Notes: generated from the letters alone by a model not told the origin. A DNA stretch of 64,000 bases from Acetobacteraceae bacterium (GCA_024280945.1 JAMXLO010000039.1:54790-118789), one strand, 5' to 3'; positions 53,420 through 62,782 are shown, counted from the stretch's first letter. Program-made: numbers and translations.

Positions 53420-54154
53420 GTGTCAGACGATCTGAGTATTCCCAGCCCCACTTACCGTGTTCCCCGGCGACGCCACGGAATGGATCCCGGAACCAAGCGC
53501 CTGGTCATCATCGCCGGCGGCCTGGGTGCGGCATTGCTCGTGGTGATTGGTGGTTGGGAACTGGTTGGCAATCGCAGCACCACGGTTCCCGTGGTTCAGG
53601 CCGACAATCGGCCGGTTCGTGTGAAGCCGGACAACCCAGGCGGCATGCAGGTGGCAGGGGCGAACGAGGACATCTTGTCGGGCGGCGCGGAGTCGGCGAC
53701 TGGTAAGCTCGCTCCGCCACCCGAGGCACCTGCGCCACAGGCCTTGCGCGCACCTCCACCCGCAGTGGTCGCTGCACCGCCGGTGGCGACAGCACCCGCA
53801 GTGGCGCCGGCACCGCAGCCCCCTGTCACGACGGCTCCATCGAAGCCTGCGGCCGCCGCGAAGCCAATTGAACCGGCGCCGGAGAAGCGCCCCGCCGCAG
53901 TGCCTGCAGGCAACACTCTTGTTCAACTCGCCGCAGTTCGTTCCGAGGACGCGGCGAAATCGGAATGGGAGCGGCTGTCCAAGCGCTATCCAGAGCTGCT
54001 TGGCTCGCATCACCCGGCATTCAGCAAGACCGAGCGGGATGGCCGCACGCTGTGGCGGGTCCGCACGGGTGGTTTTGAGAGTGTTCCTCAGGCGACCTCG
54101 TTCTGCGAGAAAGTACGCGCGAAGGGCGCCGCCTGTTCGGTGGCGGACTTCTGA
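53420..54154 (+). CDS. SPOR-domain protein
   Basis: A 244-residue inner-membrane protein. A cytoplasmic N-terminal arm, one membrane helix (RLVIIAGGLGAALLVVIGGW, about residues 27-46), a long Pro/Ala-rich periplasmic linker, and a C-terminal SPOR domain (VQLAAVRSEDAAKSEWERL; LWRVRTGGFESVPQATSFC) that binds glycan strands stripped of stem peptides at the septum. GTG start with GGAGGCAAC upstream. Its stop overlaps the probable CTG start of nagZ. Likely role in cell division or septal wall turnover. Confidence 0.85.
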   Translation: MSDDLSIPSPTYRVPRRRHGMDPGTKRLVIIAGGLGAALLVVIGGWELVGNRSTTVPVVQADNRPVRVKPDNPGGMQVAGANEDILSGGAESATGKLAPPPEAPAPQALRAPPPAVVAAPPVATAPAVAPAPQPPVTTAPSKPAAAAKPIEPAPEKRPAAVPAGNTLVQLAAVRSEDAAKSEWERLSKRYPELLGSHHPAFSKTERDGRTLWRVRTGGFESVPQATSFCEKVRAKGAACSVADF

Positions 54155-55116
54155 AGGCCGCAATCGTCGGAATTGCCGGACCCAGCTTGGCGCCCCATGA
54201 GGCGGCGCTGTTCCGCGCGGCACCGCCCTGCGGAGTCATTCTGTTCGCGCGCAATGTTGTAGAGCCGGGGCAGCTTGCCGGCCTGATGGCTGAGCTTCGC
54301 AGGGTGTTGCCGGGAAACGCGGTGCTGATGGTCGATCAAGAGGGCGGCCGTGTGGCGCGCCTGCGTCCGCCGCACTGGCACGGGCATCCCCCTGCTGGTG
54401 CTCTGCGTAGCCTGCGCGCGGCTTGGCTGACCGGTGCGTTGATCGGACTGGACTGCATGGCTGCCGGCTTCGACGTCGTCGCCGCACCGGTGCTCGACCT
54501 GGCCGTGCCTGGTGCTCATGCGATTATCGGCGATCGCGCGTTGGCCGAGCATCCGACCGAGGTTGCGAAGCTGGGACGAGCGCTGGCAGCGGGGCTGCTT
54601 GCTGCCGGCATCCAGCCAGTCATGAAGCATGCCCCGGGGCATGGGCGCGCCCGCGTTGACAGCCATGTGGCGCTGCCCAGGGTGGAGACGAACGACTTGG
54701 GTGCCGATCTGCTGCCGTTCGCCTTGAACGCGGACCTTCCCTGGGCCATGTCGGCGCACATCGTGTATCCCGCCTGGGACGCCATCCTGCCTGCCACGTT
54801 GTCGCCGACGGTGATCGAGGCGATCATCCGAGGCCGGATGGGCTTCGAGGGAGTTCTGGTGACCGACGATTTGGCGATGAAGGCGCTGACAGACACGCCC
54901 GCAGATCTGGCGTGCCAGGCGCTCGCAGCGGGCTGTGACATCGCGTTGTACTGCAGCGGCGAATTCGCTCCGACCGCTGATCTGCTGGCTCGCTGCCCTC
55001 CCCCGAGCAATCGCGCCGCTTCACGCCTGGCAGACGCGCGCGCCCTCGCCGCGTGGCGGCAGATGCCATTGGATGCGGCGGCACTCGCAGCAGAGCGGGA
55101 TCGGCTGCTCGCGTGA
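54151..55116 (+). CDS. nagZ: Beta-N-acetylhexosaminidase NagZ
   Basis: A GH3 cytosolic enzyme of muropeptide recycling, 321 residues if started at a CTG that overlaps the upstream stop (CTGA). The family's first strand (AAIVGIAGPSL) is encoded upstream of the first conventional start, a TTG at 54187, and no ATG, GTG or TTG lies between the in-frame stop at 54076 and that region. GVILFARNVV, VDQEGGRVARL, PGHGRARVDSHVALP and LVTDDLAMKAL (catalytic Asp) are typical. Coupled to the SPOR gene before it and the M50 gene after it. Confidence 0.88.
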   Translation: MKAAIVGIAGPSLAPHEAALFRAAPPCGVILFARNVVEPGQLAGLMAELRRVLPGNAVLMVDQEGGRVARLRPPHWHGHPPAGALRSLRAAWLTGALIGLDCMAAGFDVVAAPVLDLAVPGAHAIIGDRALAEHPTEVAKLGRALAAGLLAAGIQPVMKHAPGHGRARVDSHVALPRVETNDLGADLLPFALNADLPWAMSAHIVYPAWDAILPATLSPTVIEAIIRGRMGFEGVLVTDDLAMKALTDTPADLACQALAAGCDIALYCSGEFAPTADLLARCPPPSNRAASRLADARALAAWRQMPLDAAALAAERDRLLA

Positions 55117-55814
55117 ACAACATCGTCCTGCAGATTGCGCTGGCGGTGATCCCCGCCATCCTTGCGATCACCCTGCATGAGGCAGCGCACGGCTATGCGG
55201 CGCTGGCACTCGGCGACGACACAGCGCGGCGGGCAGGGCGGCTCTCACTCAATCCGCTGCGGCATGTCGACCGTGTGGGCACGATTCTGCTGCCCGGATT
55301 CCTGCTGATCTTTCAGCTGCTGACCATCCACCGGGTGCTGTTCATGTTCGGCTGGGCGAAGCCCGTGCCAGTCTCGGCCTGGAAATTTCGTGACCCGCGA
55401 CGCGGCATGGCCATCGTCGCCATTGCTGGTCCAGCGATGAATTTCTTTTTGGCTTGGGTGGGTGCTCTGCTGCTGCCCACCTCGGAGCGGGGATTGCTGG
55501 AGATAATGACCGGCCAGTTCCTGTCTTATTTTATTCTGACCAACCTGGTCCTCGGCCTGTTCAACCTGATCCCCATTCCGCCGCTTGATGGAGGCCGCAT
55601 CGCCGTCGGCATCCTGCCGCTCGAGCTTGCGCGCCGCTGGGCACGGCTCGAGCGGGTCGGCATCGTGATGGTGATCGTGCTGTTGTTGCTGCCGCACCTC
55701 GTGGCCGGCTTCGATCCGCTCGGCGACGCCCTGAACACCGTTGTGCCATGGGCCATCAACCTGGTGCTGCGGCTGGCCGGGCACGACGTGCAGAGCGCCG
55801 ATGTCGGCATCTGA
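55113..55814 (+). CDS. Site-2 protease family (M50) membrane protein
   Basis: A 233-residue inner-membrane metalloprotease-like protein. ITLHEAAHGYAALALGD carries HExxH in the first membrane helix, and LFNLIPIPPLDGGRI the NPxDG-like third zinc ligand region in a later helix; five hydrophobic segments are visible. It lacks PDZ domains, like the short alphaproteobacterial M50 group. The GTG overlaps the nagZ TGA (GTGA) and the 3' end overlaps scpA. Substrate unknown. Confidence 0.85.
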   Translation: MNNIVLQIALAVIPAILAITLHEAAHGYAALALGDDTARRAGRLSLNPLRHVDRVGTILLPGFLLIFQLLTIHRVLFMFGWAKPVPVSAWKFRDPRRGMAIVAIAGPAMNFFLAWVGALLLPTSERGLLEIMTGQFLSYFILTNLVLGLFNLIPIPPLDGGRIAVGILPLELARRWARLERVGIVMVIVLLLLPHLVAGFDPLGDALNTVVPWAINLVLRLAGHDVQSADVGI

Positions 55815-56559
55815 TACCGACAGCCTAGTCCTGCGCCTCGAGGGCTTCGAAGGTCCGCTCGATCTGCTGCTTGACCTGGCGCGGACCCAGAAGGTGGATC
55901 TGGCGAAGATTTCCATTCTGGCGCTGGTCGAGCAGTACCTCGCGGTGATCGAAGGCGCGCGCAGTGTCCGCCTGGAACTGGCGGCGGATTGGCTGGTCAT
56001 GGCGGCGTGGCTGACCTGGCTGAAATCACGCCTGCTGCTGCCGGAAGGAGCTGAGACAGAAGAAGCCGAACATGCAGCCGATGCATTGGCATCGCGGCTA
56101 CGCGACTTGTCGGCCATGCGCGCGGCGGCGGCCTGGCTGTCCGGCTTGCCACAGCTCGGGCAGGACGTATTCGCGCGCGGCACACCCGAAGATCATACCG
56201 AGATCGATCGTTCGCGCCTGGCGCTGGATCTTGGCTCCTTGGTGCGCGCCTATCTCCAGGCGATGCGGCGGCGGGTTCGGTCCAGGCGCTATGAGCCCCG
56301 ACCGCTGACCTTGTGGAGCGTTAAGGAGGCACTGCAGCGTGTTGCCGCCATGCTGGGCAGCCTCCCCGATTGGGTGAGCCTGGAGCAGTTCCTGCCAGAG
56401 GGGTTCGGCTCGGTCCTGGAGCGCCGCGCCGCTTTGGCCAGCACCTTGCTCGCCGGGCTGGAGATGGCGCGTGGCGGCGCTGTGCGGCTCCGGCAGGAGC
56501 ATGAATTCGGCCCGATCCTGGTGCGGCGCGCCGAGGGCGCAGTAGAGGAAGGGGCATGA
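55801..56559 (+). CDS. scpA: Segregation and condensation protein A
   Basis: A 252-residue kleisin that links the SMC heads with ScpB in chromosome condensation. LEGFEGPLDLLLDLARTQKVDL is the conserved N-terminal SMC-neck domain (cut here at LEGFEGPLDLLLDLA for family recognition), followed by WLVMAAWLTWLKSRLLLPE and a C-terminal winged helix. The ATG overlaps the M50 gene end by 14 bases. Followed by two tandem repeat units before scpB. Confidence 0.9.
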   Translation: MSASDTDSLVLRLEGFEGPLDLLLDLARTQKVDLAKISILALVEQYLAVIEGARSVRLELAADWLVMAAWLTWLKSRLLLPEGAETEEAEHAADALASRLRDLSAMRAAAAWLSGLPQLGQDVFARGTPEDHTEIDRSRLALDLGSLVRAYLQAMRRRVRSRRYEPRPLTLWSVKEALQRVAAMLGSLPDWVSLEQFLPEGFGSVLERRAALASTLLAGLEMARGGAVRLRQEHEFGPILVRRAEGAVEEGA

Positions 56560-56679
56560 TGGCCTGGTCGAGCCAGGCCATGACGACAGAAGGCCGGGCT
56601 GAGGCCCGGGACCATGCATGATGGCCTGGTCGAGCCATGCCATGACGATAGAAGGCCGGGCTGAGGCCCGGAACCACAT
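56559..56679. repeat. Repeat family 2, two tandem 62-bp units between scpA and scpB
   Basis: Units beginning ATGGCCTGGTCGAGCCA at 56559 and 56621 differ at only a few positions; each contains the inverted repeat GGCCGGGCTGAGGCCCGG. The second ends at the scpB ATG; the first has an ATG at the same relative place. Confidence 0.85.
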
Positions 56680-57258
56680 ATGACCGAAGAGGAAGCGCTG
56701 CGACTGGCAGAAGCACTGGTGTTCGCCAGCGCCGCGCCGGTTGGCGCACGGGCGTTGTCACAGTTGTTGCCCGATGACCTTGATGCTGATGCGGTGCTGG
56801 CTGCCTTGCGCGAGCGCTATGCCGGCCGGGGCGTCGAACTCGTCGAGGCGGGCGGCGGAGTGCAGTTCCGCACAGCGCCCGATCTCGCTCCGTTGCTGCG
56901 CAAGGTGGTAGAGATCCCACGCCGCCTGCCCCGCGTGGCGATGGAGACGCTGGCGATCATCGCCTATCACCAGCCGGTGACGCGGCCCGAAATAGAAGAG
57001 ATCCGTGGCACCAGCCTGTCGCAGCAGACGCTCGATTCATTGCTGGAGGCGGATCTGATCGGACCGAAAGGCCGGCGCGAAAGCCCGGGACGGCCAACCT
57101 TGTGGGGCACCACACCACATTTCCTGGCTCAGTTCGGGCTGCGGGACCTGCGCGAGCTGCCTCGGCGCGAGGACCTGTTGCTCGAACCAACGGTGGTTGC
57201 CGGGCCAGTTGGTCAAGAGGTGCGATCGGAGCAGGGGTCCCCGCTTTCGCCCGACTGA
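56680..57258 (+). CDS. scpB: Segregation and condensation protein B
   Basis: A 192-residue ScpB that dimerises through two winged-helix domains and binds ScpA. The first domain (TEEEALRLAEALVFASAAPV; LRERYAGRGVELVEAGGG) and the second with IIAYHQPVTRPEIEEIRG and GRRESPGRPTLWGTT are typical. A short polar C-terminal tail follows. ATG immediately after a repeat, with no clear ribosome-binding site. The next gene begins 21 bases downstream. Confidence 0.9.
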   Translation: MTEEEALRLAEALVFASAAPVGARALSQLLPDDLDADAVLAALRERYAGRGVELVEAGGGVQFRTAPDLAPLLRKVVEIPRRLPRVAMETLAIIAYHQPVTRPEIEEIRGTSLSQQTLDSLLEADLIGPKGRRESPGRPTLWGTTPHFLAQFGLRDLRELPRREDLLLEPTVVAGPVGQEVRSEQGSPLSPD

Positions 57259-57279
57259 CGGGTACTGCTAACTGTCGCC

Positions 57280-57810
57280 ATGTTTGATTTTGCCTGGTCG
57301 GAAATCGCCCTGATTGCCGTGGTCGCGTTGATCGCGATCGGGCCGAAGGATATGCCGGTCGCTATTCGGACCGTGACAGGCTGGATCAAGAAGGCGCGGC
57401 GCATGGCCGCCGAATTCCAGACCCATGTCGACGAAATGGTTCGAGAGGCGGACCTTAGCGAGGTTCGCTCGTCCATCAATGAAATCCGTAACTTCGACAT
57501 CCGCGGCGAAATCGAGCGAACGGTCGATGCGGATGGGTCGATCCGCACCGCCCTTGCTTCCAATCCGCTGGAACCGGCTGCGTCCACTGCAGCGGTCACG
57601 TCGGTGGAGGAGATTGCAGTCGCCGAGCGGGTGGCAGAACCGCAACCGCCACCGGTGGAAGAACCTGTGGTCGCAACGCGGGCCCCCTGTGCGCCGGATG
57701 CGCCCGCGTTCGTGCCGCCCAATCTCGTGCTGCCGGTGCGATCAGCGGCAGGCGCGGTGGAACCGCCAGCATTCATCCCTCCCGAGGTCGCGCGGCAGCG
57801 CCATGGCTGA
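57280..57810 (+). CDS. tatB: Sec-independent protein translocase subunit TatB
   Basis: A 176-residue single-span membrane protein of the Tat exporter. MFDFAWSEIALIAVVALIAI carries the short helix with the conserved Glu8, and IGPKDMPVAIRTVTGWIKKA the hinge and amphipathic helix. The long Pro/Ala-rich cytoplasmic tail is common in TatB. It precedes tatC with an 8-base overlap. No tatA lies between scpB and tatB. A Tat signal is visible on the binding protein at 30039, so the system has at least one predicted client here. Confidence 0.9.
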   Translation: MFDFAWSEIALIAVVALIAIGPKDMPVAIRTVTGWIKKARRMAAEFQTHVDEMVREADLSEVRSSINEIRNFDIRGEIERTVDADGSIRTALASNPLEPAASTAAVTSVEEIAVAERVAEPQPPPVEEPVVATRAPCAPDAPAFVPPNLVLPVRSAAGAVEPPAFIPPEVARQRHG

Positions 57811-58588
57811 CATCGAAGAAGACGACCCGATCGACGACAAGCCGATGCCGTTGCTCGATCACCTGATGGAGCTACGTACGCGGCTCATCTGGTCGATCGC
57901 TGCCTTCGTCGTCTGCTTCATAGGTTCATACTACTTCTCTAACCGGATTTATTTCTTCCTGGCCGAGCCGCTGGCCGAAGTGCTGCGCGAGCAGGGTAAT
58001 CCCGATCCGCATCTGATCTATACCCAGCTTTACGAGGCGTTCTTTACGCGCATCAAGGTCGCCTTCTTCGCCGGCGCCTTCATCGCATTCCCGATCATCG
58101 CCAATCAGATCTGGCTATTCGTCGCACCCGGCCTGTATCGCAGCGAAAAGCGTGCACTGCTGCCGTTCCTGGCGGCGACACCGGTGCTGTTCGTGCTCGG
58201 CGCGGCACTGGCATACTATTTCGTGTTTCCGTTCGCCTGGCGCTTCTTCGCCAGCTTTCAGAGCGACACTGGCGGAGGCGGCGTGCCGATCGAATTGCTG
58301 CCGCGCGTTTCCGAGTACCTCGACCTGGTGATGAAGCTCATCTTCGCGTTCGGCCTGACGTTCGAATTGCCGGTGCTGCTGACGCTGCTGGCGAAAGTAG
58401 GGATCATCTCGTCGAAGGGGCTGAAGCGATCTCGCCGCTATGCGTATGTCGGCATGTTCGTCATCGCTGCTATCCTCGCGCCACCTGACGTGATCACGCA
58501 GACCGGGCTCGCCCTGCCGCTGATCGCACTTTACGAGATTTCCATCTTCGCCGCGAAGATGGTGGAGCCGAAGCCGGTCGAGGTGTGA
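57803..58588 (+). CDS. tatC: Sec-independent protein translocase subunit TatC
   Basis: A 261-residue six-helix membrane protein that binds twin-arginine signals. MPLLDHLMELRTRLIWSIA is the start motif, followed by periplasmic loop ALLPFLAATPVLFVLGAAL, FELPVLLTLLAKVGI and the late segment APPDVITQTGLALPLIALY, all canonical. ATG overlaps the tatB stop region by 8 bases. TatC length is normal. Confidence 0.94.
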   Translation: MADIEEDDPIDDKPMPLLDHLMELRTRLIWSIAAFVVCFIGSYYFSNRIYFFLAEPLAEVLREQGNPDPHLIYTQLYEAFFTRIKVAFFAGAFIAFPIIANQIWLFVAPGLYRSEKRALLPFLAATPVLFVLGAALAYYFVFPFAWRFFASFQSDTGGGGVPIELLPRVSEYLDLVMKLIFAFGLTFELPVLLTLLAKVGIISSKGLKRSRRYAYVGMFVIAAILAPPDVITQTGLALPLIALYEISIFAAKMVEPKPVEV

Positions 58589-58591
58589 CCC

Positions 58592-59866
58592 ATGCATGAC
58601 ATCCGTGCCGTCCGTAGCGATCCTGCCGGCTTCGATGCTGCGCTCGCGCGGCGCGGTTTGCCGCCGGTATCGGCGGAGCTGCTGGCACAGGATACCGATC
58701 GACGTGCAGCGCTGACGGCGCTGCAGGAGAAGCAGGCGCGGCGCAACGCTCTGGCGCGCGAGGTGGGGCAGGGCAGGCGATCGGGTGCCGACACCACGGC
58801 AATGGAAGCCGCGGCCACTGTGCTGCGGGACGAAACCGAGGCGCTCGAGAACCAGGCCGCACGCCTGGACGAAGCGATCAGGCGCGTATTGGAGGGACTG
58901 CCGAACGTCCTCGATCCCGATGTGCCTGATGGTCCGGACGAGACCGCCAATGTGGTGCTGAAGCAGTTCGGCGAGCCGCGCGACCTTGGCTTCCAGCCGA
59001 GGCAGCATTTCGAACTGGGCGAAGCTCTCGGCATGATGGACTTTGCTGCTGCCGCAAAAATCGCCGGCGCGCGCTTCGTGGTACTGCGTGGGCTGCTGGC
59101 GCGCCTGGAGCGTGCGCTGGGCCAGTTCATGATCGACCTGCACACGCGCGAGCACGGGTACACCGAACACGTGGTGCCATCGCTGGTGAACGACGCCACC
59201 GCCTATGGCACCGACAAGTTGCCGAAGTTCGCCGACACGTTGTTTCAGACCACTGACGGCCGCTGGCTGATTCCCACCGCGGAGGTACCGCTGACCGCGC
59301 TGGTGATGGGCGAAATCGTGCCAGAAAAAGAGCTGCCGATGCGCGTCACTGCGCTGACCGACTGCTTTCGCTCCGAAGCTGGTGCGGCAGGGCGCGACAC
59401 ACGCGGCATGCTGCGGCAGCATCAGTTCCGCAAGGTCGAGCTGGTGTCGATCGTGCATCCCGATCGCAGCGTCGAAGAGCATGAGCGGATGACGCAGTGC
59501 GCCGAAAAGGTGCTGACCTTGCTGGAGGTGCCATTCCGGCGCGTCGTCCTGTCTTCGGGTGATACCGGGTTCGGCTCGTCCAAGACCTATGATCTAGAGG
59601 CCTGGCTACCTGGACAACAGGCGTGGCGGGAGATCAGCTCTTGTTCCAACTGCCGGGATTTTCAAGCGCGGCGCATGAATGCACGATTCCGTCCAGCGGA
59701 CGGCAAGGCCCTTGGATACCTGCACACGCTGAATGGCTCCGGCGTCGCGTTGGGCCGCGCATTGATCGCAGTGATGGAGAACCACCAGCAGGCGGACGGG
59801 TCGATCCTGGTGCCCGGAGTGCTATGGCCGTATATGGGTGGCATCGAACGCATCGGGCGAGACTAA
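58592..59866 (+). CDS. serS: Seryl-tRNA synthetase
   Basis: A 424-residue class II synthetase. N-terminal coiled-coil arm ([36 protein letters not shown]), then motif 1 region, [20 protein letters not shown] (motif 2) with [10 protein letters not shown], and motif 3 near [19 protein letters not shown]. The tRNA arm spans about residues 30-100. ATG three bases after tatC. Complete, no anomalies. Last gene of the scp-tat-ser run before an enolase-superfamily gene. Confidence 0.94.
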   Translation: MHDIRAVRSDPAGFDAALARRGLPPVSAELLAQDTDRRAALTALQEKQARRNALAREVGQGRRSGADTTAMEAAATVLRDETEALENQAARLDEAIRRVLEGLPNVLDPDVPDGPDETANVVLKQFGEPRDLGFQPRQHFELGEALGMMDFAAAAKIAGARFVVLRGLLARLERALGQFMIDLHTREHGYTEHVVPSLVNDATAYGTDKLPKFADTLFQTTDGRWLIPTAEVPLTALVMGEIVPEKELPMRVTALTDCFRSEAGAAGRDTRGMLRQHQFRKVELVSIVHPDRSVEEHERMTQCAEKVLTLLEVPFRRVVLSSGDTGFGSSKTYDLEAWLPGQQAWREISSCSNCRDFQARRMNARFRPADGKALGYLHTLNGSGVALGRALIAVMENHQQADGSILVPGVLWPYMGGIERIGRD

Positions 59867-59867
59867 G

Positions 59868-60950
59868 ATGCGCATCGCGTCGCTAGAGACCGGCCTGTAC
59901 CGCATTCAGCTGCCGGTTGCTTTGTCGGATTCCACCCACGGCACGATCACGCATTTCGAACTGGTCACGGTTCGACTGCGCGACAGCGATGGTGCCGAGG
60001 GGGTCGGTTATACCTACACGGTCGGCGCGGGCGGCGCGGCGATACATGCGCTGATCGAACAGGGCCTGCGCCCGGTGCTGATCGGTGCCGATGCCGAAGG
60101 GATCGAGGCGCTTTGGCAGAAGATGTGGTGGCATCTGCACTACGGTGGTCGCGGCGGATCAGTCTGCCTGGCGATCTCCGCCTGCGATATCGCATTGTGG
60201 GACTTGAAGGCGCGTCGATTCAACACGCCGCTCTGGCGGCTGCTTGGTGGGTTCGATCCCGCGGTGCCGTGCTATGCCGGCGGCATCGATCTCGATTTTC
60301 CCCTTGATGCATTGCTACGGCAGACCGACGACAATCTCGCCAAGGGGTTTCGCGCAATCAAGATGAAGGTTGGGCGTCCGCGCCTGTCGGAGGATGTCCA
60401 GCGTGTGCGCGCCATGCGCTCGCATCTCGGTGTGGACTTTCCGCTGATGGCGGACGCCAACATGCGCTGGACCGTCGACGAGGCGATTCGCGCGGCGAGG
60501 GCAATGCGGGACAGCAACCTGGTCTGGCTGGAGGAGCCGACGGTCCCCGATGATGTCGCCGGACATGCGCGTATCGTGCGTGATGGCGGACTGCCGATTG
60601 CAACTGGCGAGAACCTGCACACACTGCATGAGTTCAAGGCGATGATCGAGGCCGGCGGCGTAACCTTCCCCGAACCTGATGTCACCAACTGCGGCGGTGT
60701 CACCGTGTTCATGAAGGTTGCACATCTGGCGGAGGCGTACAATCTGCCGCTCACTTCGCATGGCGTGCACGACCTGACGGTTCATCTGCTGGCAGCGACA
60801 CCGAACCGGTCCTATCTGGAAGTGCACGGTTTCGGGCTCGACCGCTACATCGCCGAACCGCTGGTGATCCGCGAGGGTAACGCAATCGCGCCCGAACGAC
60901 CCGGGCATGGCGTGCAGTTCGACTGGCAGAGCCTGGCGAGGTTGTCATGA
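59868..60950 (+). CDS. Enolase-superfamily (mandelate racemase/muconate lactonizing) protein
   Basis: A 360-residue enolase-superfamily enzyme. Catalytic residues are visible: the KMKVG Lys pair (about residue 165), metal-binding Asp in LMADANMRWTVDEA, Glu in LVWLEEP and GLPIATGEN, and a His base in TSHGVHDLT near residue 300. It resembles sugar-acid or dipeptide-epimerase-like dehydratases; the exact substrate is unknown. The ATG starts one base after the serS stop. It is coupled by ATGA overlap to glk, suggesting a sugar-acid pathway. Confidence 0.87.
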   Translation: MRIASLETGLYRIQLPVALSDSTHGTITHFELVTVRLRDSDGAEGVGYTYTVGAGGAAIHALIEQGLRPVLIGADAEGIEALWQKMWWHLHYGGRGGSVCLAISACDIALWDLKARRFNTPLWRLLGGFDPAVPCYAGGIDLDFPLDALLRQTDDNLAKGFRAIKMKVGRPRLSEDVQRVRAMRSHLGVDFPLMADANMRWTVDEAIRAARAMRDSNLVWLEEPTVPDDVAGHARIVRDGGLPIATGENLHTLHEFKAMIEAGGVTFPEPDVTNCGGVTVFMKVAHLAEAYNLPLTSHGVHDLTVHLLAATPNRSYLEVHGFGLDRYIAEPLVIREGNAIAPERPGHGVQFDWQSLARLS

Positions 60951-61918
60951 CGGTCGCGACCGCCATCCTGGCCGATATCGGCGGTACCAACGCCCGCTTC
61001 GCCTTGCTGGTGGATACCGAACCGAGGCTGATCACCACCTATGCCGTCGCCGACTATCCGTCGCCGCTCGAGGCGGCGCGGGCTTACCTCGACGGCCCGG
61101 CGGCCGGGTACCAGCCGCAAACCGCAGTGATGGCGGCTGCCGGGCCAGTAGTGAGCGGTCGCGTTACCATGACGAACGCCACGTGGGTCGTCGATGCGGA
61201 GCAGCTCCGCAGCGGGTTGGCGTTGAGATCGGCGCGCGTCGTCAACGATTTCGAGGCGCTTGGCTGGGCACTGCCGGGATTTCGCCCGCAGGACCTCGCC
61301 GTGATCGGTCGGGCTGTGCCCGCCGCATCGGCGACGATGGCCGTCATGGGACCGGGCACCGGCTTCGGATTGGCAGCACTGGCGTCGGACGGTGATGCGG
61401 AGGTCGTGCTGGTGACCGAAGCCGGTCACGCGACGCTGGCGAGTGAGAACGCGCGCGAGGACGCCATCATTCAAGAAATGCGTGCGCAGCATCCGCATGT
61501 GTCGATCGAGCGGGCACTGTCGGGACCAGGGCTGATCGAGCTCTATAAGGCCGTCGCTGCGGTTGATCAGCGAACGGTTCCGCCCCGCGACAGTGCGGAG
61601 ATCGTGGCGCAGGCGCTGGCAGGAAGCTGCGCCACCAGCCGCGCCACACTGGACGCATTCTGTGCCTTCCTTGGCAGTGTTGCCGGCAATGCTGCGCTGA
61701 CACTGGGAGCATTGGGCGGCATCTTCATCGCCGGTGGCATCGTCCCGCGCTTTATCGACTTCGTCAGAGCGTCGGCGTTTCGCCAGCGGTTCGAGGAGAA
61801 GGGACGCCTGACGCCCTATCTTGCCTCTGTCCCAACCGCGGTGATTGTGCATCCTGAGCCGGCGTTCGTTGGGCTGGCTCGCCTGGCGCGCCGCGAGATC
61901 ATGGCAGCGACCAGGTGA
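60947..61918 (+). CDS. glk: Glucokinase
   Basis: A 323-residue ROK-unrelated bacterial glucokinase that makes glucose-6-phosphate. AILADIGGTNARFAL is the ATP-phosphate loop, VVNDFEALGWALPG the sugar-binding Asn-Asp, MGPGTGFGLAAL the second phosphate loop, and VTEAGHATLAS conserved in the Glk family. Translationally coupled to the enolase-superfamily gene by ATGA. It provides the donor substrate for trehalose-6-phosphate synthesis by the OtsA encoded elsewhere in the window. Confidence 0.9.
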   Translation: MTVATAILADIGGTNARFALLVDTEPRLITTYAVADYPSPLEAARAYLDGPAAGYQPQTAVMAAAGPVVSGRVTMTNATWVVDAEQLRSGLALRSARVVNDFEALGWALPGFRPQDLAVIGRAVPAASATMAVMGPGTGFGLAALASDGDAEVVLVTEAGHATLASENAREDAIIQEMRAQHPHVSIERALSGPGLIELYKAVAAVDQRTVPPRDSAEIVAQALAGSCATSRATLDAFCAFLGSVAGNAALTLGALGGIFIAGGIVPRFIDFVRASAFRQRFEEKGRLTPYLASVPTAVIVHPEPAFVGLARLARREIMAATR

Positions 61919-61927
61919 TCATCCGAT

Positions 61928-62782
61928 CTACGCGGGCATAACGCCCAATCTGCCGGCAAGGTCCTGGATGAACTGCCAGGCGACACGACCAGAGCGCGCA
62001 CCGCGGGTCATCGACCACTCGATTGCTTCGGCGTGCAGTGCCTCGCTTTCTATCGGCAATCCCATGCTGGCGGCGTAGCCGTCGACCATGGCGAAGAACG
62101 TGTCCTGGTCGCAGTTGTGGAAGCCAAGCCAAAGACCGAACCGATCCGATAGCGACACTTTCTCCTCGATCGCCTCCGCGGGGTTGATTGCCGTGGATCG
62201 CTCGTTCTCGATCATGTCGCGTGGCATCAGGTGTCGGCGGTTGGAGGTGGCGTAGAACAAGACATTGTCCGGTCGGCCCTCGATGCCGCCCTCCAGGATC
62301 GACTTCAGCGCCTTGTAGTCCGAGTCCTCGCGTTCGAAGGAAAGATCGTCGCACAGGATCAGGCACCTGCGAGGTCGTCCGCGTAGCACGTTGAGCAGTT
62401 CGGGCAGCGAGCGGACGTCCTCACGATGGATCTCGACGAGTGCAAGGCAGCCGGAAAGTTGCCGGTTGACCACCTCATGCACCGCCTTGACCAGCGATGA
62501 TTTGCCCATGCCACGCGCACCCCACAGCATGGCGTTGTTGGCGGGCAGCCCGCGCGCGAAACGCAGGGTGTTGTCGATCAGGATCTGCTTCTGCCGCTCC
62601 ACCCCCTGGAGCAGCGCGATGTCGACACGAGACACCTTTGCCACGGGCGAGAGATGGGGCGGTGAGGGATGCCAGACGAAGGCGTCCGCGGCGGTCAGGT
62701 CCGCGGTCGCCACCGGCGGTGGTGCCAGGCGCTCCAACGCCTCGGCAACGCGGACGAGAAGTTCTGTCAGGCGCTGGTCCAT
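61928..62782 (-). CDS. AAA ATPase, DUF815 family
   Basis: A 284-residue ATP-binding protein of the DUF815 group. Walker A is in MLWGARGMGKSSLV (about residue 75), Walker B in RCLILCDDLSFERED, and a sensor-1 segment in VLFYATSNRRHLMPRDMIE. The C-terminal domain is helical. Members occur widely in proteobacteria but the cellular role is not established. ATG at MDQRLTE; two TTG codons just upstream are alternatives. Tail-to-tail with glk and divergent from yajC. Confidence 0.85.
   Translation of the reverse strand: MDQRLTELLVRVAEALERLAPPPVATADLTAADAFVWHPSPPHLSPVAKVSRVDIALLQGVERQKQILIDNTLRFARGLPANNAMLWGARGMGKSSLVKAVHEVVNRQLSGCLALVEIHREDVRSLPELLNVLRGRPRRCLILCDDLSFEREDSDYKALKSILEGGIEGRPDNVLFYATSNRRHLMPRDMIENERSTAINPAEAIEEKVSLSDRFGLWLGFHNCDQDTFFAMVDGYAASMGLPIESEALHAEAIEWSMTRGARSGRVAWQFIQDLAGRLGVMPA

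Noticed and set aside
58115..59482. 455-codon open frame antisense to tatC/serS
   Set aside because: It spans two well-supported genes and has shadow-like composition.
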